Positions 51,470 to 59,442 of a DNA stretch of 64,000 nucleotides are shown in pieces. The position numbers and the translations under genes were made by a program. The DNA is taken from positions 620,001 to 684,000 of the forward strand of contig JBLHZY010000002.1 in NCBI GenBank assembly GCA_047631555.1, written 5' to 3'. The DNA comes from JBLHZY01 sp047631555. Lineage in GTDB: Bacteria > Pseudomonadota > Alphaproteobacteria > Rhodobacterales > Rhodobacteraceae. Position 1 is the stretch's first letter. The number at the start of each line of letters is the position of its first letter. Under the pieces are notes generated by a model, which was not told the origin of the DNA, did no database searches, and worked only from the letters and a program-made list of their open reading frames with translations.

Positions 51470-52567
51470 TCACGCCTCCCCGTGGTGATAAGCGCGCCCA
51501 TCACCATCAAAGATATGTAGCGCATCTGGATCGATCCCGACGCGCACCGTATCGCCCGCGGCAACTGCAGAGCGGCCGCTATCCTCAACGATCAGATCGG
51601 AGCCGTCGCCCAGCTTGCCATAAAGCAAGGTGCGATCGCCAAGCCGCTCAACCACAACAACTTTAAGCGCAAGCCCTGCCTCATCCGCCGCAACAACGCG
51701 GGTATCCTCGGCGCGAATGCCAATGGCCGCACCGCTCGATTTAAAGCCCTTGGGCAGCACAACATGCGTCTCGATTTTGCCCGCGCCTTGGACATCGATA
51801 ATCGCGCCTTGTTTGCCCGATGTGATGTTTGAAGCCGGCAGGATCGACATCGACGGCGAGCCGACGAATTCAGCAACAAAGCGGGTGGCTGGGCGCTGAT
51901 AAATCTCCATCGGCGTGCCGATTTGTTCGATCTTTTTCTCGTGCATAATGACGATACGATCCGCGAGCGTCATCGCCTCGACCTGATCGTGAGTCACGAA
52001 GACCATCGTTGAACCAAGGCGCTGGTGAAGCTGCGCAAGCTCCAATCGGGTGCGCCCGCGCAGGGCTGCATCAAGGTTGGAAAGCGGTTCGTCAAAGAGA
52101 AAGGCGGTTGGCTCTTTTACAATCGCGCGCCCGATGGCAACGCGCTGACGCTGGCCGCCGGAAAGCTTGGCAGGCTTGCGATCCAACAGGTGATCAATCT
52201 CAAGAATGGTGGCGGCATCTTTGACGCGCCGATCAATTTCGGAACGCTCTAACTTGATGTTTTCAAGGCCAAAAGCCATGTTTTGCGCGATCGTCATATG
52301 GGGGTAAAGCGCATAGGATTGAAACACCATCGCAACGCCGCGCTGCCCCGGCGCCATCGTATCGATCCGCTTGCCGCCAAGATGAATTTCGCCTGCGTTG
52401 ACCGCTTCAAGCCCTGCAATCATCCGCAGTAGCGTCGATTTTCCGCAGCCCGACGGGCCCAGAAAAACGATGAACTCGCCGTCTGCGATATCGAGGCTGA
52501 TATCATCCAATACCGTGAGCGCGCCGTAGCTTTTCGTCACGTTTTTGATCTCAATCGCAGCAGACAT
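51470..52567 (-). CDS. Sugar ABC transporter ATP-binding protein (UgpC/MsmX type)
   Basis: This 365-residue ATPase has Walker A GPSGCGKST (37-45), signature LSGGQRQRVAIGRA, Walker B FLFDEPLSNLDAALR and switch VTHDQVEAMTLADR, plus a C-terminal TOBE/regulatory domain of about 120 residues as in MalK/UgpC. It energises the two permeases downstream in the same operon. Confidence 0.95.
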   Translation of the reverse strand: MSAAIEIKNVTKSYGALTVLDDISLDIADGEFIVFLGPSGCGKSTLLRMIAGLEAVNAGEIHLGGKRIDTMAPGQRGVAMVFQSYALYPHMTIAQNMAFGLENIKLERSEIDRRVKDAATILEIDHLLDRKPAKLSGGQRQRVAIGRAIVKEPTAFLFDEPLSNLDAALRGRTRLELAQLHQRLGSTMVFVTHDQVEAMTLADRIVIMHEKKIEQIGTPMEIYQRPATRFVAEFVGSPSMSILPASNITSGKQGAIIDVQGAGKIETHVVLPKGFKSSGAAIGIRAEDTRVVAADEAGLALKVVVVERLGDRTLLYGKLGDGSDLIVEDSGRSAVAAGDTVRVGIDPDALHIFDGDGRAYHHGEA

Positions 52568-52600
52568 CTGTTCTCCTCGCTGTGGGTTTTCGCTTTGGCG

Positions 52601-54115
52601 CTAAGCGCTGAGGCGGATCATACGGTAGCTGAGTGGGGCGAGTTTGGCCGAGAGCTTGGCGCCCTTCACTGAAGCGTCCTTGCCATCCTTTGGCGCGACT
52701 GGTTCGTGATCGGGGCCGTTCTTCGCACCCAATTCATGGCCTTCAATCACCTTATCCATGAGGACTTTTGAGTGCTCAAAGCCCTCCAAAGAAAGCTCAA
52801 GATCAATGGCATCCGTTTCATGGCGGTTCACCAAGAAGAAGGTCAGCGCGCCGTCCTCGGATTTGACGCCAGAGACATCAAGATAGCTCACGCCTTTGGC
52901 AAAATCCGTATCGTAGCCGGGGCAATTCACCGCCAGATTAAGCGCCGTTCCGCGCCCGTATTTTGAGCCGTAGAGATAGGGGTAATAGGTCGTTTGGCGC
53001 CAAGCGGGGCCGCCTTTTACGGTCATGATCGGGGCAATTACGTTAACGAGTTGGGCAAGGCAGCCGACCTTCACAACATCAGCGCGGCGGATGAAAGTGT
53101 TAATGATACAGCCGACCTGAAGCACGTCTGCAAAGTCGTAAATGTCCTCAAGCAGGGGCGGGGCAAATGGCCAGCCCTCTTTGCCCTCAAGGATCGCTTT
53201 GTCTTGCTCGCGCGAGTGATACCAAACGTTCCATTCGTCAAAGGAAATGAAGACGTCATGATCCGAGCGCTTCTTAGCTTTGGTCATTTTGATTACGGAT
53301 GCGATTGTCTCGATGTAATCGTCAAGCTGGGCAGATTTCGCGAGGTAATTCGCGGTGTTATGCTCGTGATCGTCGAAATACATATGCAGCGAAATGTAGT
53401 CGACACTGTCGTATGTATAGTCAAGAACGGTCGCTTCCCATTCGGGGTAGGTCGCCATTTTGGGCGAGGAAGAGCCGCAAACGACAAGCTCGATAGACTT
53501 GTCAAACGCGCGCATGGCTTTGGCCGTTTCAAAGGCGATGCGGCCATATTCGGCGGCGGTTTTTTGGCCAATCTGCCAAGGGCCGTCCATCTCATTGCCA
53601 AGGCACCACATCTTAACGCCCCAGGGCTCTTCGCGCCCGTTTTGTTTGCGCAGATCGGACCAATATGTGCCGCCAGGATGGTTAACGTATTCAAGAAAGG
53701 CGCGCGCCTCATCAAGGCCGCGAGAGCCCAGATTAACCGCAAGCATCATCTCGGTATTGGCCTTCTCGGCCCACTGGGCGAACTCGTGAATGCCGACCTC
53801 ATTGCTCTCGGATGTGTGCCACGCGAGATCAAGCCGAACGGGGCGATCCTCAACGGGGCCAATGCCATCTTCCCAGTTATAAGCGGAGACAAAATTGCCG
53901 CCCGGATAGCGCGTAATGGGAACGTCGATCTCTTTGATCAGCTCAAGAACATCCTCGCGCCAGCCGTCTTTATCGGCGTTGGGATGGCCCGGCTCATAGA
54001 TGCCAGAGTAGACGGCGCGGCCCAGATGCTCGATGAACGAGCCGTAGAGGCGCGGATCGATTTCGGCAACGGTATAATCTTTATGTGCGGTCACAGCTGC
54101 GCGCATGTCCGTCAT
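52601..54115 (-). CDS. Alpha-L-arabinofuranosidase, glycoside hydrolase family 51
   Basis: It cleaves terminal alpha-L-arabinofuranosyl residues with retention. The 504-residue protein has the GH51 TIM barrel with acid/base Glu175 in LGNEMDGPW and nucleophile Glu294 in SFDEWNVWYH, and a C-terminal beta domain. No signal peptide is present, so it acts in the cytoplasm on oligosaccharides brought in by the ABC importer encoded just downstream. GGGAGGATATGACGG-type leader gives a good binding site. A palindromic operator candidate lies 15 bases upstream of the start codon. Confidence 0.95.
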   Translation of the reverse strand: MTDMRAAVTAHKDYTVAEIDPRLYGSFIEHLGRAVYSGIYEPGHPNADKDGWREDVLELIKEIDVPITRYPGGNFVSAYNWEDGIGPVEDRPVRLDLAWHTSESNEVGIHEFAQWAEKANTEMMLAVNLGSRGLDEARAFLEYVNHPGGTYWSDLRKQNGREEPWGVKMWCLGNEMDGPWQIGQKTAAEYGRIAFETAKAMRAFDKSIELVVCGSSSPKMATYPEWEATVLDYTYDSVDYISLHMYFDDHEHNTANYLAKSAQLDDYIETIASVIKMTKAKKRSDHDVFISFDEWNVWYHSREQDKAILEGKEGWPFAPPLLEDIYDFADVLQVGCIINTFIRRADVVKVGCLAQLVNVIAPIMTVKGGPAWRQTTYYPYLYGSKYGRGTALNLAVNCPGYDTDFAKGVSYLDVSGVKSEDGALTFFLVNRHETDAIDLELSLEGFEHSKVLMDKVIEGHELGAKNGPDHEPVAPKDGKDASVKGAKLSAKLAPLSYRMIRLSA

Positions 54116-54129
54116 ATCCTCCCATTCAT

Positions 54130-54144
54130 ATCCGTTTTTCGGAT
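54130..54144 (-). promoter_or_regulatory. Operator candidate upstream of the arabinofuranosidase gene
   Basis: A perfect inverted repeat ATCCG-TTTTT-CGGAT lies in the gap between the regulator gene and the hydrolase gene. A related site precedes the regulator itself (55184-55198). Confidence 0.55.
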
Positions 54145-54234
54145 TTATATCAGCAATGTTGATACTAGGGGCGGAGCTACCGTGGCGTCAATTCATTTGT
54201 TTGGGGCGTTCTGTATCCAAGAAGCGGATATATT

Positions 54235-55155
54235 CTAAGTCCTTAGGCGCAAGACGATATCTTGATCATAGTTGCCAAAGCCGCGGCCAAAAATGTTAAT
54301 GCCGCCGGGGTGTTCGGTCCCGTCGGGCACAGATATTTGCACCCGAATCGAGCGATGATCTTCTAGTTTTAGGTCTGCCAAAGTGATCCCAGAGACGCGC
54401 ACACCATCGACATAGGTGCCCTCGCTTGTGACCCGAAAGCTCTTGAGATGGCCGTATTGGCTGCCGGCGAGCTTCCACCAATCGGGGGTATATTTCCCAC
54501 GCTGATCGCCGTAGTCGCCCGGCGCTGTCCAGATTGCGACCGTGGTGCCATTGATGGCGATATTGATGTCCGAGGGCCAGTTATCCGATGTGCCCGGGAC
54601 CTCTGAGGACAGCTCCAAAATCAGCTCAAGTTCGCGGATATCCTTGCCAACGATGCGCGCATTGTTGGGGAACTGATAATCGACGCTGCCCCTTGTAAAC
54701 CAAAGCAATCCGGCCCGCATACGATCCGGCGAGAGAAAGGTATCGGGGCTGTCGAGATAGCCGATGATCCCATCATCCGAGCACAAGCCGCAGGGCGCGA
54801 TGATATCATAGCCCGAGTAAAGGCCGACCGGCATCGCGACCTCGATAATATCGTTATCAACCTGTCGCGAGCTGGCAAAAGAGAGCACAATCTCATCATG
54901 CGCGGCGCGGCAAACCTTCTGGCTGCCTTTGCGCGCCTTTTGGCTTTCGGTCACGATCAGTCCGACTTTTTCAAGCGCGTTCACATGGGTTGAGGTTGAG
55001 GATTGCGGCAGCTTCAAACGTTCTGCGATTTCGTTGACGTTGAGCGGGCCGTTTTCATGCAAAAGGGTTAAGATCGCGAGGCGAGCGGGGGCGCCAAGGC
55101 TTTTGAGAACATCGCCGCCGGTGTCCGGTGTGATCAGTAAAAACCGTTTGCTCAT
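54235..55155 (-). CDS. ArsR-type regulator with sugar-operon C-terminal domain
   Basis: This 306-residue protein has an N-terminal winged helix-turn-helix (LGAPARLAILTLLHENGPLN, then IAERLKLPQSSTSTHVNALEKVGLI) and a C-terminal region of about 200 residues, predicted mostly beta, that could bind a sugar ligand (for example VPGTSDNWPSDINIAINGT). No metal site is visible. The start at 55155 follows GGGAGGCGCAG. It is the first gene of the arabinoside operon and the natural candidate to bind the two matching palindromes. Confidence 0.85.
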   Translation of the reverse strand: MSKRFLLITPDTGGDVLKSLGAPARLAILTLLHENGPLNVNEIAERLKLPQSSTSTHVNALEKVGLIVTESQKARKGSQKVCRAAHDEIVLSFASSRQVDNDIIEVAMPVGLYSGYDIIAPCGLCSDDGIIGYLDSPDTFLSPDRMRAGLLWFTRGSVDYQFPNNARIVGKDIRELELILELSSEVPGTSDNWPSDINIAINGTTVAIWTAPGDYGDQRGKYTPDWWKLAGSQYGHLKSFRVTSEGTYVDGVRVSGITLADLKLEDHRSIRVQISVPDGTEHPGGINIFGRGFGNYDQDIVLRLRT

Positions 55156-55183
55156 CTGCGCCTCCCTTGAGATTGGGATATGT

Positions 55184-55198
55184 ATCGGCAATTCGGAT
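55184..55198 (-). promoter_or_regulatory. Operator candidate upstream of the ArsR-type regulator
   Basis: ATCGGCAATTCGGAT (plus strand) resembles the perfect palindrome at 54130-54144: the right arm TTCGGAT is identical and the left arm differs at one base. It lies 29 bases before the regulator start, consistent with autoregulation. Confidence 0.5.
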
Positions 55199-55302
55199 GC
55201 AGATCAATCTGTATTCAAAATTTGGGTATAAAAGGCGCGATAGGGCGGCCAAAAGTGCCATTTGGCGCGGCTTTATCGGGCAGGTCGACAAGCCAGAACG
55301 GG

Positions 55303-56046
55303 TTAGATATTGTGATCGGTGACGAGGCGCAGGCCCAAATGCGCAGGCGGGCTTCCCACGGCGCAGCCGCCGCGGGCGGGATCGCGCACCAATGTTGGGA
55401 TCGCCGCGACATGTTCGCCGCCAACGAAATAGGCCGGGCAACGGTCGGGATCGATCACCACACCGCCTTTGCCAGCATAGCAATCTTGGGTCCATTCCCA
55501 GACAGAGCCGTCAAGATCGGCGATGCCATGAGCGCTGGTGGAAAAGCTGCCGATTGGCGAGAGTTTGCGCGGCGCGATCCCTTCGGTGAGATAGGCCGAG
55601 GCCCATGATAATTCGGGATCCGTAAAGATCGGATCATGCGCTTTGGGAAGCACGTCTTTTGCCATGAAATCCCATTCCTCAACTGTGGGCAGGCGGAACT
55701 CATGGCGGGCATTGTGATTGATCCAATCGATATACTGGATCACATCGGCATAGCTTAGGCCTGTTGCCGGGGTCATTTCGGGATCGGCTTTTGCCGGAGC
55801 GCGCAGCAGAAGTTCGCATGCGCCATCGGCATTGCAGCGGTTCCATTCAGCGACTGTGACCTCATAGCGCTGAACATAAATCTGCGCCCCGTTTGGCAAG
55901 ACCACAGCGCGATCAGCCATTTGCGGGACGAATTGGAAATCGGGGCCGCGTGTGGTCATCCACGCGGCCCCGATCAGTGCTGCCGCCACAACCCCTGCAA
56001 GAACCTTTGAAAGGGACATCAAAGTCTTATGGGCAATGGCGGCCAT
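55303..56046 (-). CDS. nirV: NirV-like formylglycine-generating-enzyme family protein
   Basis: This 247-residue protein has an N-terminal membrane anchor (about 10-30) and a SUMF1/FGE-sulfatase domain: RYEVTVAEWNRC, RLPTVEEWDFMA, LDGSVWEWTQDCY and GLRLV. Such proteins are encoded next to nirK in many denitrifiers and are called NirV; their role in nitrite reductase maturation is suspected rather than shown. It is 20 bases downstream of nirK and probably cotranscribed. Confidence 0.88.
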   Translation of the reverse strand: MAAIAHKTLMSLSKVLAGVVAAALIGAAWMTTRGPDFQFVPQMADRAVVLPNGAQIYVQRYEVTVAEWNRCNADGACELLLRAPAKADPEMTPATGLSYADVIQYIDWINHNARHEFRLPTVEEWDFMAKDVLPKAHDPIFTDPELSWASAYLTEGIAPRKLSPIGSFSTSAHGIADLDGSVWEWTQDCYAGKGGVVIDPDRCPAYFVGGEHVAAIPTLVRDPARGGCAVGSPPAHLGLRLVTDHNI

Positions 56047-56066
56047 CTTATTTTCCTAACGTGAGT

Positions 56067-57284
56067 TTAGAAGCTCTTTGGAGCGACGACCTGTTCCATC
56101 AGGTCATTGTCCCATTCGCCTTCAACAACGAAGTGCGCAGTGGCGCCCAGAAGGACGGCTTCGATCAGGTTGTGGTTCACGTAGGCGTAAACACCGGGCT
56201 GCTCAAAGGTGTACATCGCAGCACCTGCGCTCCCGCCGCGGATGAACCAGCTCTCAAGGCCAGTTTGTGGCGCATCAGAGAACGAACCAGCTTCCCAAAC
56301 GAAGTTACCGTGGCCACCGATGAGGTGGGGGCGTGTGTCGCGGTTGGCTTGGTTGTGGATCATCAGAACGGTTTCGCCGACTTTTGCTTTCAGGGCATTT
56401 TCGCCTGTCAGCGCGCCAACGGAGCCGTTAAACACCGAGTGTGTCGGAGTGAGGGTGCGCATCGCGTCAAGGCTATCTGCATAGTCGTCGCCAGCGATTT
56501 CATAGGTTTTGTATTCGCCGTCGTCGTCTGTTGGCAGATAGAAATCCTGCTCGCCGATATAGGCAATGCTGTCATATTTGAGCGGGTTGCCTTGGCCGTC
56601 TTTGAGACCGTCGCGCGGCAGAACCATAACCGCGCCGTTCATCCCGTGAGTCACGTGATATGGGATCATCGCGCCGCCGGGGGCACAGTGATAAGTGAAT
56701 GTGCCAGGCTTGGTTGCTTTCCAGCGCAGAACTGTTTCTTCGCCGGGGAATACGTGGGTCAAACCACCGCCACCGAGCGCGCCTGTAGAGGCGTGGAAAT
56801 CGATGTTGTGCTCAAGCTGCGAGTCCTTTGGATTGCGCAAAGTCAGCTCAACATAGTCGCCCTCATGGACGATGATCAGCGGGCCGGGAACCGAGCCGTT
56901 ATATGTCAACGCCCAGACTTCTGCGCCTGTGTCTTCGTCTACAGTGAGCAGAACTTCGGATGTTTCCAATGTGATCTCAACGATCTTTGGTCCGCCGACC
57001 GCAACTTGATCATGCTTTGGTGCGAAGGGCGGTGCAACCAGCTCTTGTTTGACGCGTGTGAGGCCCGACAGATCGACCGATGCGGCCGTTGTTTGGGCAG
57101 CTGCTTCGGCTTTTACATGCTGTGGTGCGATGGCGCGTGGTGCGGCCAGAGGGGCCGAACGCTTGATCGGTGTGGCCATTGCTGCAGAGCCGCCAACGGC
57201 TGCTGCTGCGCCTGCAAGAAGGGATCCGCGCAGAACGTTGCGGCGGTTTGTTTTCATCAGGCCTGGGTTGATTTTGGTGGTCAT
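56067..57284 (-). CDS. nirK: Copper-containing nitrite reductase NirK
   Basis: It reduces nitrite to NO in the periplasm. The 405-residue precursor has a twin-arginine signal (TNRRNVLRG, 12-20). Two cupredoxin domains follow: type 1 copper ligands His159, Cys200, His210 and Met215, type 2 ligands His164, His199 and the His of YVNHNLIEA, plus catalytic Asp162 and the His of GGHGNFVW. Between the signal and the first domain lies an unusually long Ala/Pro-rich stretch (about 37-85). AGGAGAGTCTT precedes the ATG. The neighbours are its likely electron donor pseudoazurin and nirV. Confidence 0.97.
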   Translation of the reverse strand: MTTKINPGLMKTNRRNVLRGSLLAGAAAAVGGSAAMATPIKRSAPLAAPRAIAPQHVKAEAAAQTTAASVDLSGLTRVKQELVAPPFAPKHDQVAVGGPKIVEITLETSEVLLTVDEDTGAEVWALTYNGSVPGPLIIVHEGDYVELTLRNPKDSQLEHNIDFHASTGALGGGGLTHVFPGEETVLRWKATKPGTFTYHCAPGGAMIPYHVTHGMNGAVMVLPRDGLKDGQGNPLKYDSIAYIGEQDFYLPTDDDGEYKTYEIAGDDYADSLDAMRTLTPTHSVFNGSVGALTGENALKAKVGETVLMIHNQANRDTRPHLIGGHGNFVWEAGSFSDAPQTGLESWFIRGGSAGAAMYTFEQPGVYAYVNHNLIEAVLLGATAHFVVEGEWDNDLMEQVVAPKSF

Positions 57285-57346
57285 AAGACTCTCCTAACAT
57301 CGTATTTTATTAAGTAATTCAGTTGCTTAAGCTTGGTTTGTTTGGA

Positions 57347-57775
57347 TTAGAGATTGCCAAGCTGCTCTTCGAAACGCTGCATCGCTTTTTTCGGAATGCG
57401 GCCTTCGAGAAATCCTTCGGGGGCAGTGACTTCGCCAACTGCGATGGTCATCACCATGCCCATTGCATAGTGCGGTTTGCACATGATGCCGTAGACGCCT
57501 TCTTTATCGAGGGTCACTTCGACTTCTTTGCTGATCTTGCCAACAAATGGCTCGGCGCCTTCGGGCATCATGCCGTCAATGCTTTGGGCATTGTGGCTCT
57601 TGTCTGTTGGGACAAAGCGGATTGTGTCGCCTGGGGCGGCCTGAACGAAATCAGGTTCGAAGACCATGCGTTCGCTTCCGACTTTGTTGAGCATTTTGAC
57701 TTCGATAGTCTCAGCATATGCGGCGCCACCAAACATGGCGGAAACGGCGAGGGCAGATATGAGAGTACGGAACAT
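57347..57775 (-). CDS. Pseudoazurin (blue copper electron donor)
   Basis: This periplasmic cupredoxin is 142 residues including a Sec signal (MFRTLISALAVSAMFGGAAY, cleavage after AYA). Copper ligands are the His in DKSHNAQ and the Cys, His and Met in MCKPHYAMGM. Pseudoazurin typically donates electrons to NirK, encoded 62 bases downstream. The ATG at 57775 is chosen over one five codons upstream because the signal peptide starts there. An NnrR-like box lies 62 bases upstream. Confidence 0.95.
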   Translation of the reverse strand: MFRTLISALAVSAMFGGAAYAETIEVKMLNKVGSERMVFEPDFVQAAPGDTIRFVPTDKSHNAQSIDGMMPEGAEPFVGKISKEVEVTLDKEGVYGIMCKPHYAMGMVMTIAVGEVTAPEGFLEGRIPKKAMQRFEEQLGNL

Positions 57776-57837
57776 TGAGTATCCTTTCATAGTTTTCTTT
57801 GTTGCCCACTTGCTATCGAATCAAAAACCTTCCCACA

Positions 57838-57851
57838 TTGCGCTGGATCAA
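57838..57851 (-). promoter_or_regulatory. NnrR/FNR-type box upstream of pseudoazurin
   Basis: Read on the minus strand the site is TTGATCCAGCGCAA, a 14-base FNR-superfamily half-palindrome with TTG and CAA ends. It agrees at 11 of 14 positions with the box upstream of norC. Confidence 0.65.
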
Positions 57852-57935
57852 CCTTCCCCTAGGTTTATGTCGCGGCCGCGAAAAAAAGTTGGGTTGGACG
57901 TGGGCCCCTTGAAACGGCTAAAGAGGGGGATGACT

Positions 57936-58661
57936 ATGCATGTTGATCGCAAAACCCTCCCACGGCTTGACGAAAGCCTTCTGTCGCATCTTCCGCCGTT
58001 CTCAAAGCTTGAGCGGCGACAGATCCGGGAGATTTTGGATTTGGCCTCCGTGCGCCGCCTTGATGAGGGCGTTGCCATCTTTGAAGAGGGCGCGCCTGCG
58101 GATCGTTTCTATATGCTGCTGGACGGATATATCCGCGTCATTCGCATAACACCGACGGGCGAGCAGGTCATTGCGCTGCATATTCCGGCAGGCCAGCTCT
58201 TTGGCATAGCCAAGGCGCTTGGCCGGGATACATATCCGGCAACCTCCATCACCGCTTCGCAGGCGATTGTGCTGAGCTGGCCGATGCGGGTATGGGATGA
58301 TTTCGTCGCGCGCTATAATGGCTTTGCGACCGCGACATATAAGACCGTCGGCCAACGGATCAACGAGATGAACAACCGCATGGTCGAGATGGCCACCCAG
58401 CAGGTCGAGCAGCGCATCGCCAATGCGATCCTGCGGCTGATCAATCAGTCCGGCAAAAAAGTCGATATCGGGATCGAGATTGATTTCCCCATAACCCGCC
58501 AAGATCTCGCCGAGATGACAGCAACAACATTGCATACCGTCTCGCGGCTTTTGTCGTCATGGGAAAAACTGGGGCTGGTGCAGAGCAAGCGCAAGCGGAT
58601 TACTGTAACGGATGCGCATAGGCTCGTCTTAATCTGTCGCGGTGTTACGGAAGAGAAATAG
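57936..58661 (+). CDS. nnrR: Crp/Fnr-family regulator, NnrR/DNR type
   Basis: This 241-residue regulator has an N-terminal cyclic-nucleotide-binding-like sensor domain (about 25-145), a dimerisation helix (RINEMNNRMVEMATQQVEQR) and a Crp-type helix-turn-helix with recognition helix TTLHTVSRLLSSW. There is no N-terminal cysteine cluster, so it is not an FNR oxygen sensor; the TVSR recognition residues and location fit the NO-responsive NnrR/DNR group. ATG at 57936 follows GAGGGGGATGACT; an upstream open frame runs back over pseudoazurin and is not coding. Confidence 0.88.
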   Translation: MHVDRKTLPRLDESLLSHLPPFSKLERRQIREILDLASVRRLDEGVAIFEEGAPADRFYMLLDGYIRVIRITPTGEQVIALHIPAGQLFGIAKALGRDTYPATSITASQAIVLSWPMRVWDDFVARYNGFATATYKTVGQRINEMNNRMVEMATQQVEQRIANAILRLINQSGKKVDIGIEIDFPITRQDLAEMTATTLHTVSRLLSSWEKLGLVQSKRKRITVTDAHRLVLICRGVTEEK

Positions 58662-58857
58662 CGCGCTGAAGCTCTTCAATGAATTGATCCATATCGAGAT
58701 CATATTCCAAACATGCATCATCAATTGTGTGAAACGGCGAAACCAAACAGCCGACACAAAGCATTTTGTGGCGCATGAAAACCGGCATAGTCGCAGGCCA
58801 TTTCACCATTAAATCGTTTAAAGTCAAATCGGTACTGATAGGTGGGGCGTCCTTCAT
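58645..58857 (-). CDS. DUF1858 domain protein
   Basis: This 70-residue protein matches the DUF1858 (hybrid-cluster-associated redox disulfide) domain: TLNDLMVKWPATMPVFMRHKMLCVGC and the two cysteines spaced CVGC. Such proteins are often found near NO detoxification and denitrification genes; function unknown. Its 3' end overlaps the regulator gene's end by 17 bases, and its start faces norC divergently, so the 122-base gap may regulate both. Confidence 0.88.
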   Translation of the reverse strand: MKDAPPISTDLTLNDLMVKWPATMPVFMRHKMLCVGCLVSPFHTIDDACLEYDLDMDQFIEELQRAISLP

Positions 58858-58904
58858 GTCGGCTCCTTTCCCTATCTTTTTATCTAGCCACTAAATGGCA
58901 AACA

Positions 58905-58918
58905 TTGAGATAGCGCAA
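58905..58918 (+). promoter_or_regulatory. NnrR/FNR-type box upstream of norC
   Basis: TTGAGATAGCGCAA lies 62 bases before the norC ATG and 48 bases before the divergent DUF1858 start. It matches the pseudoazurin-side box in the TTGA-N3-AGCGCAA pattern and could serve both genes. Confidence 0.7.
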
Positions 58919-58979
58919 AGTCGGGGCACAAATTCACGACTAACAGTGTGGCGTACAATGACCCCAATGGAGGCCCCAC

Positions 58980-59432
58980 ATGGCTGAAATCCTAACCAAA
59001 ACGCGGGCGCGAAACATCTTTTACGGCGGATCCATTTTCTTCGTCGTGGTGTTCGTTTTGCTCACCGTTCAGAGCCATCGATATATCGTCAAAACATCAA
59101 CCAGCGGCATGCCTCTCTCTGAAGAAGTGGCGCTGGGCAAGCGTGTTTGGGAAAAACATTCCTGCATCAACTGCCATTCATTGCACGGGGAAGGCGCCTA
59201 TTTCGCGCCCGAAGTCGGCAATGTCATGACCCGTTGGGGCGTTTTGGATGATCCCGAAGGCGCGTTTGAAACCCTGCAAGGATGGATCGAAGCGCAGCCA
59301 TCCGGCATTGAAGGCCGTCGCCAAATGCCAGCCTACAAGCTGACCGAAGAAGAGATGCGCGGGCTCGCAGAATTCCTGCGCTGGGCCGACCAAACAGACA
59401 CCCAGGGCTGGCCGCCCAACGATGCGGGCTAA
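58980..59432 (+). CDS. norC: Nitric oxide reductase subunit C (cytochrome c)
   Basis: NorC feeds electrons to NorB. The 150-residue protein has one N-terminal membrane anchor (FYGGSIFFVVVFVLLTVQSH) and a single periplasmic heme c motif CINCH (Cys62, Cys65, His66) with the distal Met in RRQMPAYKLT. ATG is preceded by ATGGAGGCCCCAC. norB follows after 10 bases. Confidence 0.97.
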   Translation: MAEILTKTRARNIFYGGSIFFVVVFVLLTVQSHRYIVKTSTSGMPLSEEVALGKRVWEKHSCINCHSLHGEGAYFAPEVGNVMTRWGVLDDPEGAFETLQGWIEAQPSGIEGRRQMPAYKLTEEEMRGLAEFLRWADQTDTQGWPPNDAG

Positions 59433-59442
59433 GGAGAACCAT

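Noticed and set aside
52994..54238. Long plus-strand open frame (about 414 codons) opposite the arabinofuranosidase gene
   Set aside because: It is the mirror of a gene with clear GH51 catalytic residues; its own translation has no domain and no ribosome binding site.
55893..57317. Plus-strand open frame of about 474 codons opposite nirK
   Set aside because: A shadow of nirK, rich in Cys, Phe and Val with no family match.
57810..57824. Second FNR-like site TTGCTATCGAATCAA upstream of pseudoazurin
   Set aside because: The half-sites are one base too far apart (15 instead of 14), unlike the two matching boxes.
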